From Longimycelium tulufanense (GTDB lineage: Bacteria; Actinomycetota; Actinomycetes; Mycobacteriales; Pseudonocardiaceae): a stretch of DNA of 64,000 nucleotides. The stretch covers positions 456,745 to 520,744 of the forward strand of contig NZ_BMMK01000001.1 of the NCBI RefSeq assembly GCF_014645795.1. Direction: 5' to 3'. Both the position numbers and the translations under genes were made by a program. The notes under the pieces were generated by a model that made no database searches, was not told where the DNA came from, and saw only the letters and a program-made list of their open reading frames with translations. The number at the start of each line of letters is the position of its first letter. The first letter of the stretch is position 1. Below, in pieces: positions 17,544 to 29,141 of the stretch.

Positions 17544-18446
17544 ATGAGTGGGTTGCCGGACCTGGAGTCGCTGCGCCTGCTCGTGCTGGTGGGGGAGCTG
17601 GGCAGCATCGGCCGGGCCGCCACCGAGCTGGGCACCACGCAACCGGCGGCCAGCAAGCGGATGGCGTCCCTGGAGCGCCAGCTGCGGCTCGTCCTGGTCG
17701 ACCGCACCCGTCGCGGCTCCCGGCTCACCCCGGCCGGCCAGGTCGTCTCGGACTGGGCCCGCAAGGTGCTCGACGAGGTCGACGGGCTGCTCACCGGGGC
17801 CGAGGCGTTGCGCTCGGAGCGGGACGCGGAGTTGCGGGTCGCGGCCAGCCTCACGGTGGCCGAGCATTTGGCGCCGGGGTGGATCGGCCAGCTGCGCCGC
17901 GCCGAGCCCGGCCTCTACGTCGGGCTGCAGGTCACCAACTCCACCGCCGTGCTCGAGCTGGTGCGCTCCGGCGAGGTCGACCTCGGCTTCGTGGAGTCGC
18001 CCAACCTGCCCGCCGACCTGTCCTACCGCCGGGTGGCGGCGGACCGGCTCGCGGTCGTGGTGCCGCCCGGTCACCCCTGGGCGCGTCGCCGGCGACCGGT
18101 GCGGATGGTGGAGTTGGCGGCCACCCCGCTGGTCGTCCGCGAGCCGGGATCGGGCACCCGGGAAACGCTGGAGAAGGCGTTGGCACGGGCCGGTGGCGGC
18201 CCCGCCCAGCCACTGCTGGAGCTCGGTTCGACCACCGCGGTGCGCAGCGCGGTGGTCGCCGGGGTCGGCCCGGCGGTGCTCAGCGTGCTCGCCGTGGGTG
18301 CCGACCTGGCGGACGGCCGGCTCGTCGAGGTCTCCGTCGAGGACATCGACCTACGGCGCGCGTTGTGTGCGGTGTGGCCGGGCGGGCGCCGCCTCGTCGG
18401 TCCCGCGGCCGCGCTCCTCGACATCGCCCGCCGCGCCGGCCCCTGA
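17544..18446 (+). CDS. LysR-family regulator paired with YeiH (YeiE-like)
   Basis: 300 residues. The winged helix-turn-helix is at about residues 4-62 (LLVLVGELGSIGRAATELGTTQPAASKRMASLE) and a two-lobed effector domain follows (LRVAASLTVAEHLAPGWI ... GVGPAVLSVLAVGADL). Its divergent position next to the YeiH transporter gene and the pattern of its effector domain resemble YeiE/CysB-group regulators that respond to sulfur anions. Targets beyond its neighbour cannot be judged. The family call is secure; sulfite or sulfate sensing is inferred from the pairing. Confidence 0.88.
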   Translation: MSGLPDLESLRLLVLVGELGSIGRAATELGTTQPAASKRMASLERQLRLVLVDRTRRGSRLTPAGQVVSDWARKVLDEVDGLLTGAEALRSERDAELRVAASLTVAEHLAPGWIGQLRRAEPGLYVGLQVTNSTAVLELVRSGEVDLGFVESPNLPADLSYRRVAADRLAVVVPPGHPWARRRRPVRMVELAATPLVVREPGSGTRETLEKALARAGGGPAQPLLELGSTTAVRSAVVAGVGPAVLSVLAVGADLADGRLVEVSVEDIDLRRALCAVWPGGRRLVGPAAALLDIARRAGP

Positions 18447-18526
18447 GGTACCCCCGCCGGCGGTCGCCCAACAGGTGCCGGCAACCGGCACCGGCAGCAC
18501 CACGGTTCGCGAGAGAATCCGGCGCC

Positions 18527-19195
18527 ATGTGGAACTTCCTCCGGCGACACCGCGACGCCGAGCAACCACCCGGCCCGGCGGCCGCGGCGCAGCGCTTCTG
18601 GCAGCGCTGGGACAAGCTGCTGCCGCAGATCAGCGCCGCACTCGGCGATCACGAGCCGCACCGGGTGGAGAACGAGCTGTGCGAGCTGGTCGCCGAGCTC
18701 CATCCGGACCTGCACTTCGCCCTGGAACGCGGGGAGCACGCGATCTACGCGCTCGTGGTCAGCGCCCAGGGCGACCCCGCGCTGCGGCCCTACACCGACG
18801 CCTGGATCGCCCTGGCCCCACCGGACAACCCCACCTGGGAGTTCCACGACTCCGTACCACCGGTGCCCGACCCGGCCGAGGTGACGGTCAGCCTCGGCCC
18901 GCACCGCCTGCCGCTGGCCGAGGTCCGGGTCGCCGCCCTGGTCGACGAGCCGGCGGGGCTGGTCGACGTCGCCGTGCACCACCCCCGGCTGGCCGACCTC
19001 GACGAACGCTCCCGGCAGGCGATGACCTTCCTGCCGCTGGACGCCGCCCTCGGCGAGCGCCTCGCCGCGGACCGGCTGGGCCGGGTGGAGACCGCACTGG
19101 CCGAGCCGGCGAGCTCGATCAGCCTGGGCGAGCTGCGGGAGCTGGTGACCGAGGTGGACCGGCGGGCCCGCGGGGCCGGTCCAGGAGCGAGCTGA
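18527..19195 (+). CDS. Conserved hypothetical protein, acidic, cytosolic
   Basis: 222 residues, not recognised. It starts MWNFLRRHRDAEQPPGPAAAA, has no signal peptide or membrane helix, and is rich in Glu, Asp and Leu. Residues about 30-110 alternate helices and strands (NELCELVAELHPDLHFALERGE, AIYALVVSAQGD), and WIALAPPDNPTWEFHDSVPP recalls proteins that score or compare numeric or peptide features, but no catalytic motif is visible. It lies 80 bases after the LysR gene and before the repeat-bearing region upstream of ligA. G/C third-position bias and the uninterrupted frame support that it is real. Confidence 0.7.
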   Translation: MWNFLRRHRDAEQPPGPAAAAQRFWQRWDKLLPQISAALGDHEPHRVENELCELVAELHPDLHFALERGEHAIYALVVSAQGDPALRPYTDAWIALAPPDNPTWEFHDSVPPVPDPAEVTVSLGPHRLPLAEVRVAALVDEPAGLVDVAVHHPRLADLDERSRQAMTFLPLDAALGERLAADRLGRVETALAEPASSISLGELRELVTEVDRRARGAGPGAS

Positions 19196-19201
19196 CACGC
19201 T

Positions 19202-21533
<2,332 letters not shown>

Positions 21534-21644
21534 TCCGGCCCGGAGCGGGAGACGCCGGGGCCGTTCCCCGGAATGATCGGTAGGGGTGTCACGAACGCCA
21601 CCTGTCCCACCGCGGGACGGGTACTGCGACAACTGGGGGACGCA

Positions 21645-22664
21645 GTGGACATGGTCGATGAGGTCCGACCAGCCGCGATCGACAACCGTCACACGGTGCT
21701 GATCCGGCCGGCTTTCGCCCGGGAACACGCCGAAATCGGCGCGCTGACCGTCGCCGCCTACCGGGCGGACGGGCAGCTCACCGCACCCTGCCGCGAGGGG
21801 GCGCTGCGGGACGCCGCGGCCCGCGCCGCGCAAGCCGAGCTGCTGGTGGCGGTCGGCCCCGGTGGGATGTTGCTCGGCACGGTCACGCTGTGCCGTGCCG
21901 ACTCACCGTGGGCGGAGATCAGCCGGGCGGGTGAGTGGGAGTTCCGGGCGCTGGCGGTGCATCCGGACGCCCGCGGCCGCGGTGTCGGGCGCGCGCTGGT
22001 GCGTGCGGTGCTCGACGAGGCGTTGCGGCGCCACGGGCGGCGGGTGACGTTGCTGACCAAGGACGAGACGAATGCGGCACGCCTGCTGTTCGAGGGGATG
22101 GGGTTCCGTCGGCTGCCCGACCGGGACCGCTCCCACGACCTGGGCCTGATCGCGTTCGGCATGGACCTGCCCCTCGCCCCGCCGGGGCTGGGGGTGCGTC
22201 CGGCCGTCCGGGACGACTTCGCGGCGATCGGCGCGCTGGTCACCAAGGTCTACGTGGGCGAGGGCTACGTCGGTGAGGCGGTCATCCCGTTGCTCAACGA
22301 CGTCGACCGCCAGGCCCGCCACACCGAGCTGCTGGTCGCGGTGGAGGAGGGTCACGTGGTCGGGGTGGTCAGCCTGTGCCGGGCGAACAACCTCTACGCC
22401 CGGCTGGCCCGTGTGGACGAGGCGGAGCTCCGGTTGCTCGCGGTGGAGCCGACGGCCCGCGGCCGCGGGGTGGGGGAGTCGTTGGTGCGGGCGGCCGTGG
22501 AGCGAGCCGCCGGGATCGGGGCGAGCCGGCTGGTGCTCTCCACCCAGCCACGAATGCACGCGGCGCACCGTTTGTTCGCCCGAATGGGTTTCTGTCGGTA
22601 CCGGGACCGGGACTGGTACACGTCAATCGGCTTACACATGCTTGCGTTCGCGTATCCGCTGTAG
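21645..22664 (+). CDS. Tandem GNAT-domain acetyltransferase
   Basis: 339 residues made of two GNAT folds. Domain 1 is about residues 20-175, with the acetyl-CoA motif LAVHPDARGRGVGRALVRAV; domain 2 is about 180-335, with LAVEPTARGRGVGESLVRAA. Both keep the R/Q-x-x-G-x-G/A loop and both end near a GF motif (FEGMGFRRL, FARMGFCRY), so both could bind acetyl-CoA. Tandem GNATs include mycothiol synthase MshD, but the motifs here do not clearly match MshD. GTG 21645 follows GGGGGA by 4 bases; ATG 21651 and 21573 are alternatives. Substrate unknown. Confidence 0.8.
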   Translation: MDMVDEVRPAAIDNRHTVLIRPAFAREHAEIGALTVAAYRADGQLTAPCREGALRDAAARAAQAELLVAVGPGGMLLGTVTLCRADSPWAEISRAGEWEFRALAVHPDARGRGVGRALVRAVLDEALRRHGRRVTLLTKDETNAARLLFEGMGFRRLPDRDRSHDLGLIAFGMDLPLAPPGLGVRPAVRDDFAAIGALVTKVYVGEGYVGEAVIPLLNDVDRQARHTELLVAVEEGHVVGVVSLCRANNLYARLARVDEAELRLLAVEPTARGRGVGESLVRAAVERAAGIGASRLVLSTQPRMHAAHRLFARMGFCRYRDRDWYTSIGLHMLAFAYPL

Positions 22665-22695
22665 CTGCGACGGTGAACGTGACTGCGGAGGTGAC

Positions 22696-23463
22696 GTGCT
22701 CCAGCTCTGCCCGAACGGAGGTCGTGGACCCGACGAGCACCCGGCCGTGCCGTCGACCCCGGACCGGCTGGCCGCCGAGGTGGCGGCGGTGACCTCGCTC
22801 GGGGTCACGTCGACCCACCTGCACCCGCGGCTGGCCGGCGGCCCGGAGACGATGGACCCGGACGAGGTGGGGGCGGCGGTGGCCGCGGTGCGCGCGGCCG
22901 CCCCGGGCGTGGAGGTGGGGGTGACCACCGGCGCCTGGGTGGAGCCCGACCCCACCCGCCGGGTCGCGCACGTGCTGCGGTGGGGCGCGCTCGGCACCGC
23001 ACGGCCGGATGTGGCCTCGGTGAACGTGCACGAGGACGGCTGGCTGGAGGTGTTGCAGGCGCTGACCGCCGTCGGGATCGGGGTGGAGCTGGGCGTGTGG
23101 TCGCCGGCCGACGCCGCGCGGGCGCGCGCCGCCGGTGTGCCGGACGAGGTCCGGCGGATCCTGGTCGAGGCGCAGCCGGCCGAGCCCGGCCGGGCCGTGG
23201 CCGAGGCCGGGCGCATCCTGGCCGAGCTCGGCGAGCCGGCCGTCCCGGTGCTGCTGCACGGCGAGGGCGAGGGCTGCTGGGCGGTGCTGGTGGAGGCGGG
23301 CCGGCGCGGGTTGGCCACCCGGATCGGACTGGAGGACACGCTGCAACTGCCGGACGGGCGGGTGGCCACCAGCAACGCCGAGCTGGTCGCCACCGCGCGA
23401 CGGCTTCTCGGCGGGAACCATCGGGGTGGCGTCGCGGGCACGGCCGAGGCCGAAAGTCGCTGA
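22696..23463 (+). CDS. BKACE-family (3-keto-5-aminohexanoate cleavage-like) enzyme
   Basis: 255-residue TIM-barrel enzyme of the DUF849/BKACE family, which condenses a beta-keto acid with acetyl-CoA or similar to give acetoacetate plus a CoA ester. QLCPNGGRGP near the N-terminus, THLHPR (zinc-binding histidines) and RIGLEDT near the end (glutamate ligand) are the family landmarks. GTG 22696 directly follows GGAGGTGAC. The barrel strands GVEVGVTTGAW and VNVHEDGW are present. It is a little shorter than lysine-fermentation Kce. Lysine fermentation is unlikely in this organism, so the beta-keto substrate is unknown. Confidence 0.82.
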   Translation: MLQLCPNGGRGPDEHPAVPSTPDRLAAEVAAVTSLGVTSTHLHPRLAGGPETMDPDEVGAAVAAVRAAAPGVEVGVTTGAWVEPDPTRRVAHVLRWGALGTARPDVASVNVHEDGWLEVLQALTAVGIGVELGVWSPADAARARAAGVPDEVRRILVEAQPAEPGRAVAEAGRILAELGEPAVPVLLHGEGEGCWAVLVEAGRRGLATRIGLEDTLQLPDGRVATSNAELVATARRLLGGNHRGGVAGTAEAESR

Positions 23464-23466
23464 GCC

Positions 23467-23494
23467 GGCGCCCCCGGCCCGGCCCGGGGGCGCC
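23467..23494 (+). terminator. Hairpin after the BKACE gene
   Basis: A perfect 10-bp all-G/C stem (23467-23476 with 23485-23494) and 8-base loop begins three bases past the stop. There is no U-run, which is common among high-GC terminators. Confidence 0.65.
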
Positions 23495-23544
23495 GCGCAA
23501 AGGCAGGGTCGCTCTCAAACGGCCCGGTGATGCCGACCGTTGGC

Positions 23545-23563
23545 CCCCGCCCTCCGGGCGGGG
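23545..23563 (-). terminator. Small G/C hairpin facing the ACT-domain gene
   Basis: An 8-bp stem (23545-23552 with 23556-23563) and 3-base loop lies just beyond the minus-strand Uma2 remnant, so it may end the transcript of the ACT-domain gene. There is no T-run. Confidence 0.4.
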
Positions 23564-23566
23564 CAG

Positions 23567-23760
23567 TCACCGTGGAGTGACGACCTCGGCGAGGTCAATG
23601 TCGAGCGAGAACGGTTCCGTGAGCGTGACGTGGGTGGTGGGGTCGGCCGCCACGTATTCCCCGTTCACCAGATGGGAGGCGACGATGACGGGTTCGCCGG
23701 CGATCTGCTCCTCGGTGGGATGTTCGATGCGTTCGCACTGCCTGCTCTGCTCGGCGGGAG
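23567..23760 (-). pseudogene. C-terminal remnant of a Uma2-type endonuclease-fold protein
   Basis: On the minus strand the bases just past the ACT gene's stop read, in the same frame, HPTEEQIAGEPVIVASHLV, NGEYVAADPTTHVTLTEPF then SLDIDLAEVVTPR and a stop at 23567-23569. This is the typical ending of Uma2 (DUF820) restriction-endonuclease-fold proteins, with the G-Y/beta-hairpin and final PFxLxIDL. The N-terminal part with the catalytic Asp/Glu-x-Lys is missing and there is no start codon, so it is a deletion remnant. It could in principle be reached only by readthrough of the ACT gene's TGA. Confidence 0.6.
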
Positions 23761-23764
23761 CCGG

Positions 23765-24418
23765 TCAGTCCTCGAGGACGACGGACACTATTCCGGCGAG
23801 GTGGGCGAGGCGGGCCACCTCCGCGGCACGGAACATCGGTCCGCCCGGCCGGCCGACCAGCAACACCCGCTCCGGGCTGCCCAGCGGGGTGGCGGCCAGC
23901 TCGGTGCCCAGCTCCTGCCAGGTCGGCGGCACCCAGTCCTCGTCGCTGTCCAGGATCGTGGCGCGCTCCAGCGGCAGCCACGGTAGGTGCACCGTCCGGG
24001 TCTCCGGCGCGGCCATGCTGCCGGCCAGCCGGTGCAGGCCCTCGCCGTTGCGACTGATCACCACCGCCCAGCCGGAGCGGATGATCTTCGGTACGCCCTC
24101 GGTGAACACCTCCAGGCCCTTCTCCGGTGCCGCCGCCACCTCCTCGACCAGCTCGAGCTCGCGGTGGGTGTCCAGCACGCCCGCATACGGGCGCACCGCG
24201 TCCACCACGACCCCGTCGATCGACTCGGCCGCGGTGATCAGCACGTCCGGCAGTCGCCCGGACGGCAGCTCGACGACCAGGTCGTCGATGGCCATCCCGG
24301 GCGCGCGCTCGACGACATCCAGGCTGAGGATGTCCGCGCCGACCTTTCCCAGCGCGGTGGCCACCGCGCCGAGCATCCCGGGACGGTCCGGGAGCTGCAC
24401 CCGGATCAGGAAGGACAC
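23765..24418 (-). CDS. ACT-domain-containing protein (Rv3013-like)
   Basis: 217 residues with an N-terminal ACT domain (about residues 2-80: [46 protein letters not shown]) and a C-terminal part ending [21 protein letters not shown], which resembles a GNAT-like or second regulatory fold. ACT domains bind amino acids and control enzymes, so it is probably a soluble sensor. It lies opposite gatC and matches Rv3013 in the ligA-gatC interval of mycobacteria. Partner enzyme and ligand are unknown. The Uma2 remnant follows in the same frame. Confidence 0.75.
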   Translation of the reverse strand: MSFLIRVQLPDRPGMLGAVATALGKVGADILSLDVVERAPGMAIDDLVVELPSGRLPDVLITAAESIDGVVVDAVRPYAGVLDTHRELELVEEVAAAPEKGLEVFTEGVPKIIRSGWAVVISRNGEGLHRLAGSMAAPETRTVHLPWLPLERATILDSDEDWVPPTWQELGTELAATPLGSPERVLLVGRPGGPMFRAAEVARLAHLAGIVSVVLED

Positions 24419-24637
24419 CGGTGAAACGCCTCCCGAGCCCGTGCGCGGGACCTCGCCGCCCGCGCGTGGAACCGGCGGGCGCTGGGCAGGCAGCGCCCGC
24501 TGCCGGTGGGGATTCTCGCAGACCCGCCCCGCCGGCCGACCGCCAGTCCGTATTGCGAGACTGTTTGGTTCTGGTTAATCGGGTCCGGAGCGGCCGTAGC
24601 CGTGGAAGGCGGTTCCGGCCACCCCGGCGACGCGCCA

Positions 24638-24643
24638 TAGACT
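24638..24643 (+). promoter_or_regulatory. Putative -10 of the gatCAB operon
   Basis: TAGACT lies 47 bases before the gatC GTG in the short region between the divergent ACT gene and gatC. No good -35 box was identified. Confidence 0.35.
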
Positions 24644-24690
24644 CGCCTGGTCAGGTAGACGCCAGACGTGACCAGGGGGTCATCGCCGCA

Positions 24691-24987
24691 GTGCCCGCCA
24701 TCTCCCGCGACGAGGTCGCCCACCTCGCCAGGCTAGCCAGGTTGGCCGTCACCGCCGAAGAGCTCGACGTCTTCGCCGGTCAGCTCGACGACATCCTGCA
24801 GGCCGTGGCCCGGGTGGGCGAGGTCGCCGCCGACGACATCCCGCCGACCTCGCACGCCGTCCCGCTGACCAACGTGTTCCGCGAGGACGTGGTCCGGCCG
24901 GGGCTGAGCCAGCAGCAGGCGCTCTCCGGGGCGCCGCGTGCCGAGGACGGCCGGTTCCGCGTGCCGCGCATCCTGGGGGAGGAGTGA
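24691..24987 (+). CDS. gatC: Asp/Glu-tRNA amidotransferase subunit C
   Basis: 98-residue small subunit that clamps GatA to GatB in the heterotrimer that converts misacylated Glu-tRNA(Gln) and Asp-tRNA(Asn). The family pattern is clear: [28 protein letters not shown] and a C-terminus with LRxD replaced here by [15 protein letters not shown] 24691 was chosen because the protein then starts [11 protein letters not shown] like other GatC proteins; the frame runs further upstream without family similarity. Its TGA overlaps the gatA ATG by one base. Confidence 0.93.
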   Translation: MPAISRDEVAHLARLARLAVTAEELDVFAGQLDDILQAVARVGEVAADDIPPTSHAVPLTNVFREDVVRPGLSQQQALSGAPRAEDGRFRVPRILGEE

Positions 24988-26531
24988 TGGCCGATCTGAC
25001 CAGGCTCACCGCGGCCGAGCTGGCCGGGCGGATACACGCGCGCGAGGTCAGCGCGGTCGAGGTGGCGCAGGCCCACCTGGACCGCATCGCCGCGGTCGAC
25101 CCCGCCGTGCACGCCTTCCTGCACGTCGACGCCGAGGGCGCGCTGGCCGCGGCCCGTGCGGTGGACGAGACGCTGGCCGCCGGCCGGCCGCCGGCCTCCC
25201 CGCTGGCCGGGGTCCCGCTCGCGCTCAAGGACGTGTTCACCACCGAGGGCGTGCCCACCACCTGCGGCTCCAAGATCCTCGATGGCTGGCTGCCGCCCTA
25301 CGACGCCACGGTGACCCGCCGGCTGAAGCAGGCCGGCATCGTCGTCCTGGGCAAGACCAACATGGACGAGTTCGCCATGGGCTCGTCCACCGAGAACTCC
25401 GCCTACGGCCCGACCCGCAACCCGTGGAACCCGGAGCGGATCCCGGGCGGCTCCGGCGGTGGGTCCGCCGCCGCGCTGGCCGCCTTCCAGGCGCCGCTGG
25501 CGATCGGCACCGACACCGGCGGGTCGATCCGCCAGCCGGGCGCCGTGACCGGCACGGTCGGGGTCAAGCCCACCTACGGCGGGGTCTCCCGCTACGGCCT
25601 GGTCGCCTTCTCGTCCTCGCTGGACCAGGGCGGGCCGTGCGCCCGGACCGTGCTCGACGCCGCGTTGCTGCACGAGGTCATCGGCGGGCACGACCCGCTG
25701 GACTCCACCTCGATCGACGCGCCGGTGCCGCCGGTGGTCGCCGCCGCCCGCCAGGGTGCGGCCGGTGACCTGAGCGGCGTGCGGGTCGGCGTGGTCACCG
25801 AGCTGGACGGCGAGGGCTACCAGCCCGGCGTGCTGAGCGCCTTCCACGCCGCGGTCGAGCAGCTGCGCGCGCTGGGTGCGGAGGTCGTCAAGGTCTCCTG
25901 CCCGCACTTCGACTACGGGCTGTCGGCCTACTACCTGATCGCGCCGAGCGAGTGCTCGTCGAACCTGGCCCGGTTCGACGCGATGCGCTACGGCCTGCGG
26001 GAGGGTGACGACGGCACGCACAGCGCCGAGGAGGTCATGACGCTGACCCGGGAGGCCGGCTTCGGCCCGGAGGTCAAGCGCCGGATCATGCTCGGCACCT
26101 ACGCGTTGTCCGCGGGCTACTACGACGCCTACTACGGGCAGGCCCAGAAGGTTCGCACCCTGATCGCCCGCGACTTCGCCGCCGCGTACGAGAAGGTCGA
26201 CGTGCTGGTCTCGCCGACGACGCCGACGACCGCGTTCCGCATCGGCGAGAAGGTGGACGACCCGTTGGCGATGTACCGGTCCGACCTGTGCACGATCCCG
26301 GCCAACCTGGCCGGGAACGCCGCCATGAGCGTGCCGTGCGGGCTGGCCGAGGAGGACGGCCTGCCGGTCGGCCTGCAGATCATGGCCCCGACCATGCAGG
26401 ACCACCGGATGTACCGGGTCGCGGCGGCCTACGAGGTGGCGCGGGACGCCGCCGAGGGTGGACCGCTGATCCACCGGGTGCCGGAGCTGCCGGCCACCGT
26501 GGGCCGGGGTGTCGAGGAGGTGGCGCGATGA
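24987..26531 (+). CDS. gatA: Asp/Glu-tRNA amidotransferase subunit A (glutaminase)
   Basis: Amidase-signature enzyme of 514 residues that releases ammonia from glutamine for GatB. The Lys-cisSer-Ser triad is Lys81 (ALKDVF), Ser156 ([10 protein letters not shown]) and Ser180 ([12 protein letters not shown]). GGGGGAGGAG precedes the start; a GTG three bases upstream is also possible. Its stop TGA overlaps the ATG of a 63-codon membrane-protein gene (ATGA), so gatA, that gene and gatB are translated as a chain. Full length and intact. Confidence 0.95.
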   Translation: MADLTRLTAAELAGRIHAREVSAVEVAQAHLDRIAAVDPAVHAFLHVDAEGALAAARAVDETLAAGRPPASPLAGVPLALKDVFTTEGVPTTCGSKILDGWLPPYDATVTRRLKQAGIVVLGKTNMDEFAMGSSTENSAYGPTRNPWNPERIPGGSGGGSAAALAAFQAPLAIGTDTGGSIRQPGAVTGTVGVKPTYGGVSRYGLVAFSSSLDQGGPCARTVLDAALLHEVIGGHDPLDSTSIDAPVPPVVAAARQGAAGDLSGVRVGVVTELDGEGYQPGVLSAFHAAVEQLRALGAEVVKVSCPHFDYGLSAYYLIAPSECSSNLARFDAMRYGLREGDDGTHSAEEVMTLTREAGFGPEVKRRIMLGTYALSAGYYDAYYGQAQKVRTLIARDFAAAYEKVDVLVSPTTPTTAFRIGEKVDDPLAMYRSDLCTIPANLAGNAAMSVPCGLAEEDGLPVGLQIMAPTMQDHRMYRVAAAYEVARDAAEGGPLIHRVPELPATVGRGVEEVAR

Positions 26532-26719
26532 AGAAGGTGAGTTCGGTGCTGGCGCTGGTGGCATCGGTGGCCGGGCTGGCCGGCGTCCTCCGCGAGCTGC
26601 GGTCGGCGCGGACCAGGTCGGACAGGCTGATGCAGGCCAACGCGTTGGCCAACCTGCTCGTCGTGATCACCGGTGCCGCGCTGGCCGTGCGCGGCCTGCG
26701 GAAGGACTCGGACCAGTGA
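26528..26719 (+). CDS. Small membrane protein between gatA and gatB
   Basis: 63 residues, not recognised. Two hydrophobic segments are seen: about residues 4-20 ([17 protein letters not shown]) and about 41-56 ([15 protein letters not shown]), separated by a basic stretch [16 protein letters not shown] and ending RGLRKDSDQ. It would be a small inner-membrane hairpin. It overlaps gatA by ATGA and gatB by GTGA, so it is translated with them and is very unlikely to be a chance ORF. Mycobacteria have pfkA in this gap instead. A role in membrane association or stability of GatCAB is only a guess. Confidence 0.8.
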   Translation: MKKVSSVLALVASVAGLAGVLRELRSARTRSDRLMQANALANLLVVITGAALAVRGLRKDSDQ

Positions 26720-28221
26720 CCGCCACCGCCGAGCTGATGGACTTCGCCGACGTCGTCGAGCGCTTCGACCCGGTGCTCGGCCTGGAGGTCCACGTCGAGC
26801 TGTCCACGGCCACGAAGATGTTCTGCGGCTGCGCCAACGCCTTCGGCGCCGAGCCCAACACCCAGGTGTGCCCGACGTGCCTGGGCCTGCCCGGCTCGCT
26901 TCCGGTGGTCAACGGCACCGCCGTGGAGTCGGCCATCCGGATCGGGCTCGCGCTCAACTGCGAGATCGCGCAGTGGTGCCGGTTCGCCCGGAAGAACTAC
27001 TTCTACCCGGACATGCCGAAGAACTTCCAGACCTCGCAGTACGACGAGCCGATCGCCGTCAACGGGCACCTGGACGTCGTGCTCGAGGACGGTGCGGTGT
27101 TCCGGGTGGGCATCGAGCGTGCCCACATGGAGGAGGACACCGGCAAGTCGCTGCACGTGGGTGGGGCGACCGGGCGGATCCGCGGCGCCGAGCACTCGCT
27201 GCTGGACTACAACCGGGCGGGCGTGCCGCTGATCGAGATCGTCACCAAGCCGATCGTCGGTGCCGGGGAGCGCGCCCCGGAGGTGGCGCGGGCGTACGTG
27301 ACCGCGCTACGGGACCTGCTGCGTGCCCTGCGCGTCTCGGACGTGCGGATGGACCAGGGTTCGCTGCGGTGCGACGCCAACGTCTCGCTGATGCCCACGG
27401 GCAGCACGGAGTTCGGCACGCGCACCGAGACCAAGAACGTGAACTCGCTGCGTTCGGTGGAGCGCGCGGTGCGGTACGAGATGTGCCGGCAGGCCGCGGT
27501 GCTCGCCGCGGGCGAGAAGATCGTGCAGGAGACCCGGCATTTCGACGAGGCTACCGGCAGCACATCCCCGGGGCGGCGCAAGGAGACCGCCGAGGACTAC
27601 CGGTACTTCCCGGAGCCGGACCTGGTGCCCATCGCACCGTCGCGGGAGTGGGTCGAGCAGCTGCGCACGACGCTGCCCGAGCTGCCGTGGGAGCGGCGCA
27701 AGCGGGCCCAGGAGCAGTGGGGCCTGTCCGACGCCGAGCTGCGGGACCTGGTCAACGCCGGGGCGCTGGAGCTGGTGGCCGAGACCGTGGAGGCCGGTGC
27801 CGCGCCGGGGGAGGCCCGGTCGTGGTGGGTGTCCTACCTGGCGCAGCAGGCGAACACGCGGGGCGTGGAACTGGCGGACCTGCCGATCACGCCGGAGCAG
27901 GTGGCGCGGGTGGTCACCCTGGTGGCCGAGGGGACGCTGACGAACAAGTTGGCACGTCAGGTGGTCGACGGCGTGCTCGACGGCGAGGGCGGGCCGGACG
28001 AGGTGGTGGAGAAGCGCGGCCTGAAGGTGGTCTCGGACGACTCGGCGCTGCTCGCCGCGGTGGACGAGGCCCTGGCCGCGAACCCGGACGTGGCGGAGAA
28101 GATCCGTGGCGGGAAGGTGGCCGCGGCCGGTGCCATCGTCGGTGCGGTCATGAAGGCGACGAAGGGACAGGCGGACGCGAAGCGGGTCCGCGAACTGATC
28201 CTCGAACGCTGCGCCCAGTGA
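26716..28221 (+). CDS. gatB: Asp/Glu-tRNA amidotransferase subunit B
   Basis: 501 residues, full length. The kinase-like domain starts [20 protein letters not shown], with zinc-site cysteines CGCANAFG and CPTC and the phosphorylating loop [11 protein letters not shown]. The GatB tail domain (YqeY-like helices, ending [20 protein letters not shown]) binds tRNA. It phosphorylates the tRNA-bound Glu or Asp, then amidates it with ammonia from GatA. The GTG start overlaps the small membrane gene (GTGA). A strong hairpin starts 17 bases after the stop, so it ends the gat operon. Confidence 0.95.
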   Translation: MTATAELMDFADVVERFDPVLGLEVHVELSTATKMFCGCANAFGAEPNTQVCPTCLGLPGSLPVVNGTAVESAIRIGLALNCEIAQWCRFARKNYFYPDMPKNFQTSQYDEPIAVNGHLDVVLEDGAVFRVGIERAHMEEDTGKSLHVGGATGRIRGAEHSLLDYNRAGVPLIEIVTKPIVGAGERAPEVARAYVTALRDLLRALRVSDVRMDQGSLRCDANVSLMPTGSTEFGTRTETKNVNSLRSVERAVRYEMCRQAAVLAAGEKIVQETRHFDEATGSTSPGRRKETAEDYRYFPEPDLVPIAPSREWVEQLRTTLPELPWERRKRAQEQWGLSDAELRDLVNAGALELVAETVEAGAAPGEARSWWVSYLAQQANTRGVELADLPITPEQVARVVTLVAEGTLTNKLARQVVDGVLDGEGGPDEVVEKRGLKVVSDDSALLAAVDEALAANPDVAEKIRGGKVAAAGAIVGAVMKATKGQADAKRVRELILERCAQ

Positions 28222-28237
28222 GCCGAATGCGGTAGCG

Positions 28238-28276
28238 GAGGCATACCCGGCACCCGGTCGCTGCCGGGTATGCCTC
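28238..28276 (+). terminator. Terminator of the gat operon
   Basis: A perfect 15-bp stem (28238-28252 with 28262-28276) and 9-base loop. The right arm overlaps the ATG of the next, frameshifted gene at 28270, so transcription of that gene would have to begin inside or after this hairpin. Confidence 0.85.
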
Positions 28277-28616
28277 AGCACGACCTGGAGGCCCGCGTGG
28301 CTGCGTTGGAGACACAGGTCCGCGAGCTGGCCGAGCGCGTCACAGTGAGCAGGATGCGGCGGCCGCCCGCGTGCTGGCAGACGGAGCCGACCGGGACGTC
28401 ACCGAATTTCGCCAAGAGATTCGTGACTTCCGGCAGGCCACCACGGCCAGCTTCAACGCGATGCGCGACGACCTGACCGACCTCCGGCAGCAGATGAATA
28501 GCGGGTTCACCGAGCTGCGTGGCAAACTCGACGCGACAGCGGCCAGGATTGATCAGATTACCGGCCTTCTCAACACGTTCATCCCTCAGCAGGGCGGTCA
28601 GCAGTCCGGCTCGTAG
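28270..28616 (+). pseudogene. Frameshifted coiled-coil protein gene
   Basis: The ATG at 28270 starts MPQHDLEARVAALETQVREL, a heptad-rich coiled coil, but the frame loses similarity after ELAERV. The +1-shifted frame continues it: RHSEQDAAAARVLADGADRD followed by VTEFRQEIRDFRQATTASFN and ends GGQQSGS at 28614-28616. One indel near 28338 separates the halves, which otherwise match a common actinobacterial family of about 115 residues with an N-terminal coiled coil. The C-terminal part could still be translated from GTG 28371. The ATG lies in the gat terminator. Probably inactive; sequencing error not excluded. Confidence 0.65.
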
Positions 28617-28624
28617 TCCGCGCC

Positions 28625-29010
28625 GGTGCTGTCCTCAGCTACCGCTGCGGTGCCCTGGGTAACCACCAGAGCCGAGAGGACGATGGGCCGACCGAGCCGT
28701 TGGCCGAGGACGTTCCGCTGACCCGGTACTTCCCCACCCCGGCCGACCAAGCCACCCGGTTGGAGGCGGCGGGTTTCCGGGTTCGACTGCTCCAGTACGT
28801 GGATCGCCCCACCCCGCTGGCCAACTGCGCGGCCGGCGCCGCGGACTGGTGGCGAATGATGGGGCCGTCCGTGTTGTCCGCCTACCCCCGGGACCGCGTC
28901 GACGAACTGCTGGCCGAGGTCAACAACGTTCTGCGGGAGACCTGGTCGGTTCGGACAAGGTCTGGACAGCGGACTATGTGCGGCTTCGCTTCGTAGCCGA
29001 GGTGATCTGA
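28625..29010 (+). pseudogene. C-terminal remnant of a SAM-dependent methyltransferase-like gene
   Basis: The frame from about 28625 reads TEPLAEDVPLTRYFPTPADQ and LEAAGFRVRLLQYVDRP, the pattern of the last strand and helices of class I methyltransferases. Near 28945 the frame breaks: SDKVWTADYVRLRFVAEVI ending at 29008-29010 continues in the next frame. The SAM-binding N-terminal part is absent. No start codon of quality is seen; TTG 28700 opens the longest intact piece. It lies beside the frameshifted coiled-coil gene, so this interval is decaying DNA. Confidence 0.55.
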
Positions 29011-29141
29011 GCGGGCGTGGCGCGTCGGCTGTTCCTGGCTGCGCGGTCACTGCTCGAAGGTCTTGCGGGTTGTCGTGAAACCGGGCTGTACGCCGACGCC
29101 TTGCGATACTTTGGGCGGCAGCCGAGGGGAGGTACCCACCC

